Shown one piece after another: positions 43,888-51,540 of a stretch of 64,000 nucleotides of DNA; position 1 is the stretch's first letter, and each line of letters begins with the position of its first letter. A program made the translations under genes and the position numbers. Below the pieces are notes generated by a model that did not search any database, was not told the origin of the DNA, and was given only the letters and a program-made list of their open reading frames with translations. Source of the stretch: Henriciella marina (GTDB lineage Bacteria; Pseudomonadota; Alphaproteobacteria; Caulobacterales; Hyphomonadaceae); contig NZ_JAPWGW010000001.1 in assembly GCF_027213945.1 (NCBI RefSeq), positions 310,001 to 374,000 on the forward strand. The letters are read 5' to 3'.

Positions 43888-44409
43888 TCAGTCGGGTTTA
43901 GCCGTTCGCACGAAGGCATAGGCGTTTCGCCTGAAAGGCGCGTCACCGCTTTCCAGCGCCACCATCTTGGTCATTTCGAAGACCTTGGGCGAAAGCGTAT
44001 AGGTCACCTCGCACTGGGCGGGGCGCCCGTCATCCTCGCAGTCCGACGCGGTCACGATCATCACTTCACCGTCTCTCTGCGTGCGCGACATTACGGTCTC
44101 GCTGTTCAATGTCCGTCCTTCATCGGATGCGATCAGCATGGACCTATCGTAGGCGGATGGCTCGTCTGGATATTTCAGCTCCAACCGCATTCCTTCGTCC
44201 AGCTTGTCGACCTCCAGCGTCGCAGGAACGCTCACATCCTCATGCGGTGGGCTGTAGTCCCGATAGGTCAGGCTGCCCGCCCAGCTTCCTTCAAGCATGG
44301 CGAGGTCGCCGGGCTGCACAGCTGGCAGTTCAGGCGCAGCCTCGCGCCATGGCATCTGCGTGCAGGCCACAAGTGCGCCTGCGCCCATCAGGCCAATAAT
44401 CGTACGCAT
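43888..44409 (-). CDS. Hypothetical lipoprotein, paralogue of next gene
   Basis: A 173-residue predicted lipoprotein (GLMGAGALVACTQMP, lipobox LVAC). The mature domain is a beta-rich fold (GSWAGSLTYRDYS, EGMRLELKYPDEPS) with a C-terminal Cys pair and the pattern YTLSPKVFEMTKMVAL. The gene at 44464 has the same layout (GWTGELVYADP, CEYLYDISETEFSIAKAY), so the two are tandem duplicates. The order of strands suggests a lipocalin-like or META-like barrel, but this is a guess. Function unknown. Confidence 0.72.
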   Translation of the reverse strand: MRTIIGLMGAGALVACTQMPWREAAPELPAVQPGDLAMLEGSWAGSLTYRDYSPPHEDVSVPATLEVDKLDEGMRLELKYPDEPSAYDRSMLIASDEGRTLNSETVMSRTQRDGEVMIVTASDCEDDGRPAQCEVTYTLSPKVFEMTKMVALESGDAPFRRNAYAFVRTAKPD

Positions 44410-44463
44410 TTATTCCCCAATCCGGTAAAGTGCGCAGGCGCTCAACGCCCGCTTTCAAATGTT

Positions 44464-45039
44464 CTAGCCAGCCGCATCCCGCTGAAAGCTGTACTGGTGC
44501 CCGAAACGCTTCTCCTCCTCACCGGCGAGGCGATAGGCCTTGGCGATGGAAAATTCTGTTTCGGAAATGTCGTAAAGGTATTCGCAGGTGGCAATATAGC
44601 GCCCCTCAATGCATTCCTGACGGGTCAGCAAGGTCAGCAAGTCGCCGCTCTGTTCGCGCCTGAGCACCATCTCATCATTGATCCAGTCGCCGTCCTCGGA
44701 AATCTCCAGGGGCGCGCTTCCATCGCCCTGCGGCGAGCCCGGGAACGAAAAGTCGAGCGTCAACGTGCGACCTTCGCGGCTGACCTCCAGCTCCGCCTCA
44801 ACCGAGCCCTGTCCACTCTCCGCGTTCGGATCGGCATAGACCAGCTCCCCGGTCCAACCATCGCCCAGCAGCGGCTCGAAATCTTCGATCGAGACGCTGG
44901 CCGTTTCGCCGGTTGTGTCGACACGCGCGGGGCTTTCCTCCGGCGCAGGTGGTGCGGGCGGCGGCGCTGTCTCACCAGCATCATCGCCGCAGCCCGCCGC
45001 CAGAAAGACGAGGCCGAAAAGGATGGAAGGGAATCTCAT
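44464..45039 (-). CDS. Hypothetical lipoprotein, paralogue of previous gene
   Basis: A 191-residue predicted lipoprotein (MRFPSILFGLVFLAAGCGDD, lipobox AAGC) followed by a low-complexity Pro/Ala/Glu linker and a beta-rich domain. The Cys pair (RQECIEGRYIATCEYLYD) and the final HQYSFQR align with the neighbouring gene at 43888. The start at 45039 is chosen for the signal peptide over two upstream Met codons. Divergent from the polysaccharide deacetylase gene. Confidence 0.75.
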   Translation of the reverse strand: MRFPSILFGLVFLAAGCGDDAGETAPPPAPPAPEESPARVDTTGETASVSIEDFEPLLGDGWTGELVYADPNAESGQGSVEAELEVSREGRTLTLDFSFPGSPQGDGSAPLEISEDGDWINDEMVLRREQSGDLLTLLTRQECIEGRYIATCEYLYDISETEFSIAKAYRLAGEEEKRFGHQYSFQRDAAG

Positions 45040-45177
45040 GAAGCCTGTCCTCATATCTGTCTGGCACCAATGCACCCGTCACCGGGCACAAGGTCAATGG
45101 CGTTTGACTGAAACTCTCAGACCTAGTCCAATCCGTTGGGCTTCGCCCTTTTCTCTCGGCGCTTAAAGGAAACCAGG

Positions 45178-46137
45178 ATGCTCCGTTACATCTGGCTCAC
45201 TGTCGCGCTCGCCTGGCTCGCCAGCGCGGCCTCCACCGCGCAGGAAGCTGCATCCTCCGTGCCGGATACCGAGCGGCGAATTGCCATCACCATCGATGAT
45301 GCTCCGCTCGGACCGGGTGCGAAAGGCAACTGGGACAGGGCCGGGGCATTGATCGAGGGCCTGAATGCCGCTGGCGTGCAGGCCATCTTCTTCGTCACGA
45401 CCGATGGGTTCGAAGAGCTTGAAGACGGCAAGGCCCGCGTCGAGCGCTATGCAGATGCTGGCCACCTAATCGCGAACCACACACACTCCCACCCCTGGCT
45501 CTATCAGGTGGAGGCGGACGATTTCCTGTCTGATATCGACCGCGCCGAAGCACACCTTGAGGGGCTGGAAAACCGGCGCCTGCGGTTCCGCTATCCATTT
45601 CTGGATCAGGGCCGGCGCGACAGCGACAAGCGTCAGTCTGTCTGGGATGGCCTGGACGCACGCGGGCTAGGTGACGGTTACGTCACAGTCGATACATATG
45701 ACTGGCACCTCGACCGACAGTGGCGGCAGGCCGTCGCGGAAGACGCCAGTGTCGATGAGGCCGCCCTGTCAGATGTCTATGTCGCGATGATCGTCGAAGC
45801 CGCAGAGCACGCCGCTTCACTTGCGGAAACCTGGCTCGATAACCAGCCAGTGCACACGCTTCTTCTGCATGAGAATGACGCCGCCGCGAGCTTTCTGCCA
45901 GCCGCTATTAAGGGATTACGCGGTGCAGGCTGGACGATTGTAACGCCAGATGAGGCTTATGCCCGTCCCCTGCCCCGCCCCGCGCTCACAACCGGCTTTA
46001 CCGGCATGGGCCGCGTTGCCGCTCTCGCATGGGAGAGAGGCGCGCGCGGTGAAGGGACGTTCGACCACTGGTCGGCGTCTGAATCGGGCATTGAAGAAAG
46101 ACTGGCGAGTGAAGGCGCAGTCACGGCGGTCGACTGA
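45178..46137 (+). CDS. Polysaccharide deacetylase (NodB domain), periplasmic
   Basis: A 319-residue secreted enzyme with a Sec signal (ending AASTAQ) and a NodB-type carbohydrate esterase 4 domain. Motif 1 is IAITIDDAP (catalytic Asp and metal Asp) and motif 2 is NHTHSHPW (metal-binding His pair). Family enzymes remove N-acetyl groups from peptidoglycan or other glycans using zinc. The ATG at 45178 follows AAAGGAAACC; the frame is open upstream without a signal sequence. Substrate not shown. Confidence 0.85.
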   Translation: MLRYIWLTVALAWLASAASTAQEAASSVPDTERRIAITIDDAPLGPGAKGNWDRAGALIEGLNAAGVQAIFFVTTDGFEELEDGKARVERYADAGHLIANHTHSHPWLYQVEADDFLSDIDRAEAHLEGLENRRLRFRYPFLDQGRRDSDKRQSVWDGLDARGLGDGYVTVDTYDWHLDRQWRQAVAEDASVDEAALSDVYVAMIVEAAEHAASLAETWLDNQPVHTLLLHENDAAASFLPAAIKGLRGAGWTIVTPDEAYARPLPRPALTTGFTGMGRVAALAWERGARGEGTFDHWSASESGIEERLASEGAVTAVD

Positions 46138-46164
46138 CGGCCAGCCATAACTTGCCGTTCGACC

Positions 46165-46398
46165 TTAACCGCGGCGCAGGTCGATCGTCTCGGACTGGCG
46201 CTCATATTTGAGGGCGCTACGGAAGAAGAGGCTGCTCAGATAGAGGGCGCCGACAGCCGTCATCGCCTCAACACCCCAGAAGATCGCGCCCGTGATGTGA
46301 AGCGCGAACAGGATGAGCGCGGACAGGCCCATGAGGAAAGCCGCCGAAATCTCGAACATGAAAATGCCAGCGACTGCGGCGCGAAAGTATGCGGCCAT
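46165..46398 (-). CDS. Small inner-membrane protein
   Basis: A 77-residue hydrophobic protein (MAAYFRAAVAGIFMFEISAA) with two or three transmembrane helices and a basic tail (KYERQSETIDLRRG). The ATG at 46398 has GGAG 7 bases upstream. It lies just behind the yceI terminator on the same strand. Not recognised. Confidence 0.6.
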   Translation of the reverse strand: MAAYFRAAVAGIFMFEISAAFLMGLSALILFALHITGAIFWGVEAMTAVGALYLSSLFFRSALKYERQSETIDLRRG

Positions 46399-46426
46399 AG
46401 GGAAGCTCCAGACAAACCAGGCGTCC

Positions 46427-46467
46427 AAAAAAAGTTCGGGCGCGCGACCATAAATAATCGCGCGCCC
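46427..46467 (-). terminator. Intrinsic terminator of yceI
   Basis: GGGCGCGCGA and TCGCGCGCCC (46467-46458 with 46447-46438) form a perfect 10-bp stem with a 10-base loop. On the minus strand CCCGAAC and seven T (46433-46427) follow. Confidence 0.85.
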
Positions 46468-46504
46468 GGCCCTGCGGAAGCTGCTCTCGCAAATTTAATG
46501 CAGT

Positions 46505-47113
46505 CTATTCGCTGGCCTCGTCTGCAACCATGACGAGCTCCGTCTCGATCATCAGCTGAAGCTCATCCGAGACGCCCGGAACGGCATAGTCGATGCCCCA
46601 TTCGGACCGCATCATTGTGCCTGTCGCGGAAAAGCCAGCCTTGGTCGTGCCGCGCATCTCTCCAGCCTTGTTCAGTGTAACATCCAGCGTGACCGGGCGG
46701 GTCTCGCCCTTCAGCGTCAGCTCACCCGTCATCGTACCGGTTTTGCCGTCTTCGGTTTCAAACGACGTCGCGGTGAAGGTCGCCGTCGGGAAAGCTTCAA
46801 CGTCGAGCAGGTCACCCGAAGAGAGGTGATTTTCGAAGCTGTCAACGCCTGGCGTGCCAACCCAGAAGCCACCGTCGGCGAGATTGAACGTCACCTCGAT
46901 GGAAGAATTTTCGGGCGTTTCCATGTCCAGCATCAGATTGCCGTCATAGTCGGTAAACTCGATACCCTGCCGCGAGAAGCCAAGATGGTCCCAGCTCGCA
47001 ACGATCGTCGTGTGATCCTTGTCGAACTCATAGGCGACTGGTTCTGCCACCGCGACAGGTGCGGCGAGGGCGAGACCGATAGCGGTCAGGGCGAAGGTAG
47101 CGGATCTGGTCAT
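46505..47113 (-). CDS. YceI-family periplasmic lipid-binding protein
   Basis: A 202-residue secreted protein with a Sec signal (LAAPVAVAEP) and a YceI beta-barrel, a lipocalin-like fold that binds polyprenyl or similar lipids. Landmarks are YEFDKDHTTIVASWDHLG near the mature N-terminus, SGDLLDVEAFPTATFTAT in the middle and MTGELTLKGETRPVTLDV. The ATG at 47113 has AAAGGA 9 bases upstream and is preferred to the one at 47131. Transcribed alone, with its own terminator. Confidence 0.92.
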   Translation of the reverse strand: MTRSATFALTAIGLALAAPVAVAEPVAYEFDKDHTTIVASWDHLGFSRQGIEFTDYDGNLMLDMETPENSSIEVTFNLADGGFWVGTPGVDSFENHLSSGDLLDVEAFPTATFTATSFETEDGKTGTMTGELTLKGETRPVTLDVTLNKAGEMRGTTKAGFSATGTMMRSEWGIDYAVPGVSDELQLMIETELVMVADEASE

Positions 47114-47201
47114 GGGGGTGGGTCCTTTCATTGCAGCGAAGCTTTAATGCTGGTGCGAAAGGTGGAGCAGCAACTGCGCGCGGCAAGCGCCTGCATAACT
47201 C

Positions 47202-48113
47202 TTATCGAGCTAGCGGATGTGCCGTTTCCAGCAATTCGGCAAGCTCATCGGTCAGGACGTGGGTATAGATTTCCGTGGTCGAAATATCGGCATGGCCAAG
47301 AAGGGTCTGAACGGATCTGAGATCCGCGCCGCCCTGTAGCAGATGCGTCGCATAGGCATGGCGCAAGGCGTGCGGGTGCACTTTCGATGGTTTGATGCCC
47401 GCCTCTATCGCCAATGCGTCCAGCATCTGGCCAAGGCGGCGGCGCGTCAGGTGCCCCTCCTTGCCACGCGACGGAAACAGGTAGGCAGACGCACCGTTAG
47501 CTTTCAGTGTCTTGGTGGGCAGGCTGTCCTCGCGAACCTCCAGCCAGTCTGAAATCGCCTTTAGCGCCGGTCCGCCGAGCGGGCAGAGCCGGTCCTTGCC
47601 GCCCTTGCCGCGCACGATGATATCGCGCGTTTCCCAACTCCCGCCTTTCCGGCGTGGCAGATTGCCAAGCTTCAAGCTGACCAGTTCGCTGACACGCAGG
47701 CCCGCCCCGTAAAGCAGCTCCAGCAGGCAGCGCATCCTGACATCCTCACCGCACGCATTGATGAGGCGCTCGACCTCCTCGCGGCTTAGAACATCCGGAA
47801 TATCACGCCCCGCCTTCGGGCCTTCCTGTTTTGAGGTCGGGTCATCCTTGCGGTCGCCTTCCTCGAACAGGAAACGGAAAAAGCGGCGCATTGAAGAGAG
47901 CTTTCTCGCCTGCGTGCGCGGTGCCAGCCCTTGGGCCGCGAGTGAGGACACGTAGTGGGACACATCTTTTGCGTCCGCTCGCGTCAGCTTGCCGCGCATA
48001 CTGTCCGAGGCATCGCGGAGATCGCGCCCATAGGCGTCCAGCGTATTGGGGGAGGCCCCACGCTCGGCGCTCATCATTTCGAGGAAGGCATCTATGCGGG
48101 CAGCATCGCTCAT
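47202..48113 (-). CDS. xerD: Site-specific tyrosine recombinase XerD
   Basis: A 303-residue tyrosine recombinase that with XerC resolves chromosome dimers at dif. The N-terminal core-binding domain (ASPNTLDAYGRDL) and catalytic residues are complete: Arg in GAGLRVSELVSL, Lys in GKGGKDRLCPL, H-x-x-R in HALRHAYATHLL, His in LLGHADISTTEIY and the nucleophile Tyr in EIYTHV. The chromosomal type, length and motif wording argue against a phage integrase. Confidence 0.93.
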   Translation of the reverse strand: MSDAARIDAFLEMMSAERGASPNTLDAYGRDLRDASDSMRGKLTRADAKDVSHYVSSLAAQGLAPRTQARKLSSMRRFFRFLFEEGDRKDDPTSKQEGPKAGRDIPDVLSREEVERLINACGEDVRMRCLLELLYGAGLRVSELVSLKLGNLPRRKGGSWETRDIIVRGKGGKDRLCPLGGPALKAISDWLEVREDSLPTKTLKANGASAYLFPSRGKEGHLTRRRLGQMLDALAIEAGIKPSKVHPHALRHAYATHLLQGGADLRSVQTLLGHADISTTEIYTHVLTDELAELLETAHPLAR

Positions 48114-48163
48114 GCGCAGACTTTGCCGCCGCGATGCTTAACAGGGCGCTTAAATAGAGAAAC

Positions 48164-48185
48164 GGGCGCCAGTCTCCCGGCGCCC
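48164..48185 (-). terminator. Weak hairpin terminator of the AGCS gene
   Basis: GGGCGCC/GGCGCCC, 7 bp with an 8-base loop, about 75 bases after the symporter stop. On the minus strand only GTTTCTC follows, so it is at best a weak terminator. Confidence 0.4.
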
Positions 48186-48260
48186 GCCTCAAAGGTCTTC
48201 AAAAAACACCGCCAGTGCACCGCCACTACACCGTGGCTGCACCGTCAGAACGGGGGTGTT

Positions 48261-49943
48261 TTACTCCTTTGGTGGTTCTGTCTTGTCGATCACCGGATGA
48301 CCGTGATCAGGGTCATCATTCATCTTGTGCATCGCCACCACGACCCCTGAAAGCGCAATGATCGCGATCAGGTTCGGGAAAGCCATTGCCGCATTCGAGA
48401 CATCACCAAGCAGCCACAGACCACCAGCAGGCAGCACCGTCCCCGCAAACACAACAATGATCCAGACATAACGGAAAGGATGGGTCGCCCACTCCCCAAG
48501 GAGGAAAGTCACGGCCTGCTCGCCATAATAGGACCAGCCAATAATCGTCGTGAAAGCAAAGAAGAAGAGCGCGACAGGCACGACAAACTCACCGCCCGGG
48601 AAGGCTGCCCCGTACGCGCGGGTCGTAATCGCTGCAGAGTTCGCATCGGTCTCCCAGGCATGATCGACATCCATGAGGACGCTGGCGTCAGATGCCCCGG
48701 CAAGCGCGGCCTCGTCGATGTTGATACCTGCCGCCTGGCACTGCTCCAGGAAGGCGACGGCTGCTGGACCATTCTGCTCGATCAACGCCGCGCGGCCATC
48801 GGCATAGGCACTGGGGAAGAGTGTGTCGAGCGATGCACCTTCCGGCAGGGTCTGGCCCGCCTCGATACACTGGTTCGCCGCGACAAGCGCGCCGGACTTC
48901 TTGAAGTCACCCGTCACCGTCAGAATAACAAGCGCCGTCATCGTACAGATGATGATCGTGTCGATGAACACACCAATCATGGCGATCTCACCCTGCTGGA
49001 CCGGGTTCTTCGTCTTTGCAGCAGCGTGCGCGATCGGCGCAGAGCCCTGGCCCGCCTCGTTGGAGAAAAGCCCGCGCGCGATACCCGCCCGAATAGCCGC
49101 GAGAACAGCATAGCCGGTTGCCCCGCCAACGGCCTCACGCAGACCGAAGGCCGAACCGATGATTTCAGCAAAAGCACCCGGCACTTTCGGCGCATTGATG
49201 ATCAGCACGATGAGCGCGATGAACACATATGCGCCAGCCATGACCGGCACGACTTTACCTGCCACGCTGCCGATCGACTTGATGCCGCCAATGATCACAG
49301 CAAAGACCAGAGCGCCCAGGATCAGGCCGATCAGCCATGTCGGGATGGAAAGACCGAACACAGCAGAACCCGTTTCGAGGGCCGCCTCGGTGATTGAGTT
49401 TGCCTGGATCATCGAGCCGGTAACCATCGCCGAGAACAGCGTGCCAAGGCAGAAGATCACCGCAAGCCAGGCCCATTTCTTACCAAGGCCGTTCTTGATG
49501 TAGTACATGGGCCCGCCATTGATGCGGCCATACTCATCGGTTTCGCGGTATTTGACGGCAAGCGAGCTTTCCGAGAAAGCCAGCGCCATGCCGAAGATGG
49601 CGGTGATCCACATCCAGAAAATTGCGCCCGGACCGCCAAGTGTGATGGCGGTTGCAACGCCTGCGAGGTTACCCGTGCCGACCTGACCGGACAGCGCCGT
49701 CGAAAGGGCCTGCCATGGGGTGATCGCACCATCTTCGCCCTGCGCCTTGCGGCCCTGCCAGACCTCTGCAAGCGCCGGAAAGAAACGGCGAAGCGGACGC
49801 GCGCCAACGCGGAACATCATGAAAAGGCCTGTGCCCAGCAGGATGATCGCTAGCGGCCCCATCGGGAGGATTTGTGTATCTCCCCAGTTTCCGCCCCAGA
49901 TAAAGTTACTGACCGTTTCGACCGGTCCAAAAATCGCGTCCAT
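48261..49943 (-). CDS. Alanine/glycine:cation symporter (AGCS family)
   Basis: A 560-residue inner-membrane transporter with about ten hydrophobic segments. AGCS marks include TALSGQVGTGNLAGVATAI, MYYIKNGLGKKWAWLAVIF, GLFSNEAGQGSAPIAHAAA and YYGEQAVTFLLG. It takes up alanine or glycine with Na+ or H+. A loop of about 85 residues between late helices (GQTLPEGASLDTLFPSAYAD onward, with two Cys) is longer than usual. Transcribed alone. Confidence 0.93.
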   Translation of the reverse strand: MDAIFGPVETVSNFIWGGNWGDTQILPMGPLAIILLGTGLFMMFRVGARPLRRFFPALAEVWQGRKAQGEDGAITPWQALSTALSGQVGTGNLAGVATAITLGGPGAIFWMWITAIFGMALAFSESSLAVKYRETDEYGRINGGPMYYIKNGLGKKWAWLAVIFCLGTLFSAMVTGSMIQANSITEAALETGSAVFGLSIPTWLIGLILGALVFAVIIGGIKSIGSVAGKVVPVMAGAYVFIALIVLIINAPKVPGAFAEIIGSAFGLREAVGGATGYAVLAAIRAGIARGLFSNEAGQGSAPIAHAAAKTKNPVQQGEIAMIGVFIDTIIICTMTALVILTVTGDFKKSGALVAANQCIEAGQTLPEGASLDTLFPSAYADGRAALIEQNGPAAVAFLEQCQAAGINIDEAALAGASDASVLMDVDHAWETDANSAAITTRAYGAAFPGGEFVVPVALFFFAFTTIIGWSYYGEQAVTFLLGEWATHPFRYVWIIVVFAGTVLPAGGLWLLGDVSNAAMAFPNLIAIIALSGVVVAMHKMNDDPDHGHPVIDKTEPPKE

Positions 49944-50012
49944 AAGCCCCTCCGGCTCCCTCTATCTCAACGGTGTGCGACACTAGACGTGTTTTCATCC
50001 GTGTGAAGCGCA

Positions 50013-50041
50013 AACGGGGCAGATTTTTCATCTGCCCCGTT
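50013..50041. terminator. Perfect 12-bp hairpin between membrane-protein genes
   Basis: AACGGGGCAGAT (50013-50024) pairs with ATCTGCCCCGTT (50030-50041) across a five-base loop. It lies 35 bases after the stop of the minus-strand gene at 50076, but only TTT follows on that strand, so termination strength is uncertain. Confidence 0.55.
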
Positions 50042-50075
50042 CAACCTGCATGAATTTTGTCGCTTGGCACGCTGA

Positions 50076-50534
50076 TCAGGCAAAGCCTTCGCCAACGCCG
50101 AAGTCGCGGCGCGCTGAGACGATCGTGACAATGACACCGGCCAGTACATCGAGAAGCGTCATGCTCATGATGATGAAGAAGGTCGAGGTCGCGAAATTCG
50201 GCATGAGCAGGAATTCCACCAGGCAGACGATGAAGAGGATCATCGATACGGCGTGGTTGAGAATTGATGAGGTGCCCGTACTGGTCGACTTCACGATCTC
50301 CACGAAAAGCAGCGTGATTGCGACGAAGACGAGCATTTCGCCATTAGTGATGGACCAGTTGACGCCAGAAATCATCGGGAAGGTCACAAGCGAGCCGGAA
50401 AGAAGCTCAAGCAGGGGCGAGGCATTGCTCACCGCATCATAGTTTACCGTCGTCCCGGAATAGGTAAGCGCGATCAGATTGTAGATCGCGACCGGAATGA
50501 TCAGGAGAGGAAAGAAACTGAACAGTGCGCGCAT
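50076..50534 (-). CDS. Hypothetical four-helix membrane protein
   Basis: A 152-residue protein with about four transmembrane helices (starting RALFSFFPLLIIPVAIYNL; others near residues 65-80, 92-110 and 118-138) and a short charged tail. No family recognised. It may belong with the symporter gene downstream, but a strong hairpin separates them. Confidence 0.72.
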   Translation of the reverse strand: MRALFSFFPLLIIPVAIYNLIALTYSGTTVNYDAVSNASPLLELLSGSLVTFPMISGVNWSITNGEMLVFVAITLLFVEIVKSTSTGTSSILNHAVSMILFIVCLVEFLLMPNFATSTFFIIMSMTLLDVLAGVIVTIVSARRDFGVGEGFA

Positions 50535-50677
50535 AGGACACCCCCTTTTTCAGGCTGCGCAGGCAAGTGTCCACGCGCCACATTAACCGTGCCTGACTAA
50601 CCCGGCAGGTGCTGGCTGTTAAGCGGAATCTCGGATGAGGCGAACTGACAGACTTTCACTCGCTGGAGCCCAACCGC

Positions 50678-51409
50678 CTAAAGCTCGTCCGCACCCCCCG
50701 GATTGCGGCGACGCCGGATCAGCCAGGTCACGCCCCTCAGATCGGACAGCGCGGCCCAGAGGCGTCCGAAATTGGTGTAATTGGACGTGCCCGCGCCGCG
50801 CGGCCTGTGGTTCACATCCATGAATTCGGCGGCATAGCCTTCGGCCTTTACAAGCGCTGGCATGTAGCGGTGCATATGGTCGAAATAGGGAAGCGAGAGA
50901 TACGCATCGCGCTTGATGACCTTGATACCACAACCGCTATCGTCGCAGTCATCTCGCAACATACGCCGGCGGATTGCATTGGCGAATTTTGACCCGAAGC
51001 GCTTCCAGGCGGTGTCCTTGCGGCTGGCGCGGCGGCCCATCACCATGACGAGGTCGGCGGGCGCATCCGCGCGGGTGAGTGACCGATAAAGGTCCGGCAA
51101 GTCAGCCGGGTCATTCTGGCCGTCGCCGTCGAGCGTGCCGATCACCCGGCCGCGTGCGGCGCGGACACCTGTACGGATAGCGCGGCTCTGGCCTGCATTG
51201 GCGCGGTGGCTGAGCACGCGCAGGGCCGGATATTGCGACTTCAGACCGGCCAGCACAGCGCGCGTATCATCGCTGGAGGCGTCGTCCACCATGATCATCT
51301 CATAGGCGCGGCCATCGAGCGCGGTAGCGATCTCATCGACCAGACCGGCGGCATTGCCAGCCTCATTATGCATGGGGACGACAATGGAAAATTCGAGCGT
51401 ATCGGCCAT
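50678..51409 (-). CDS. Family 2 glycosyltransferase (DPM1/ArnC-like)
   Basis: A 243-residue GT2 enzyme without the usual C-terminal membrane helices. The GT-A core is complete: VVPMHNEAGNAAGLVDEI, MIMVDDASSDDTRAVL and the DXD-like GTLDGDGQNDPADLP. YKSLP-type polyprenyl-phosphate transferases of the DPM1 group have this length and wording, so it probably moves a sugar to undecaprenyl phosphate. Acceptor unknown. It is divergent from hrpB. Confidence 0.85.
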   Translation of the reverse strand: MADTLEFSIVVPMHNEAGNAAGLVDEIATALDGRAYEMIMVDDASSDDTRAVLAGLKSQYPALRVLSHRANAGQSRAIRTGVRAARGRVIGTLDGDGQNDPADLPDLYRSLTRADAPADLVMVMGRRASRKDTAWKRFGSKFANAIRRRMLRDDCDDSGCGIKVIKRDAYLSLPYFDHMHRYMPALVKAEGYAAEFMDVNHRPRGAGTSNYTNFGRLWAALSDLRGVTWLIRRRRNPGGADEL

Positions 51410-51540
51410 GGCCTCTCGCCTTTTGCTGAAAACTTAAGCGCAGTTCCTTACGCGGTTCGGCCAGAATGCGAAACCATGGATGCGGGAAGCCGCTGCGAGA
51501 AGCCGTGCCAAGGCCCGCCGATTGCGATACGACGCCCGCG

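Noticed and set aside
47202-48113. XerD as integrase of a mobile element
   Set aside because: Motifs and length fit chromosomal XerD, and no att-like repeats, phage genes or composition shift surround it.
48480-49397. 305-codon frame antisense to the AGCS symporter
   Set aside because: Asp/Arg/His-rich shadow of a membrane protein, no ribosome site or domain.
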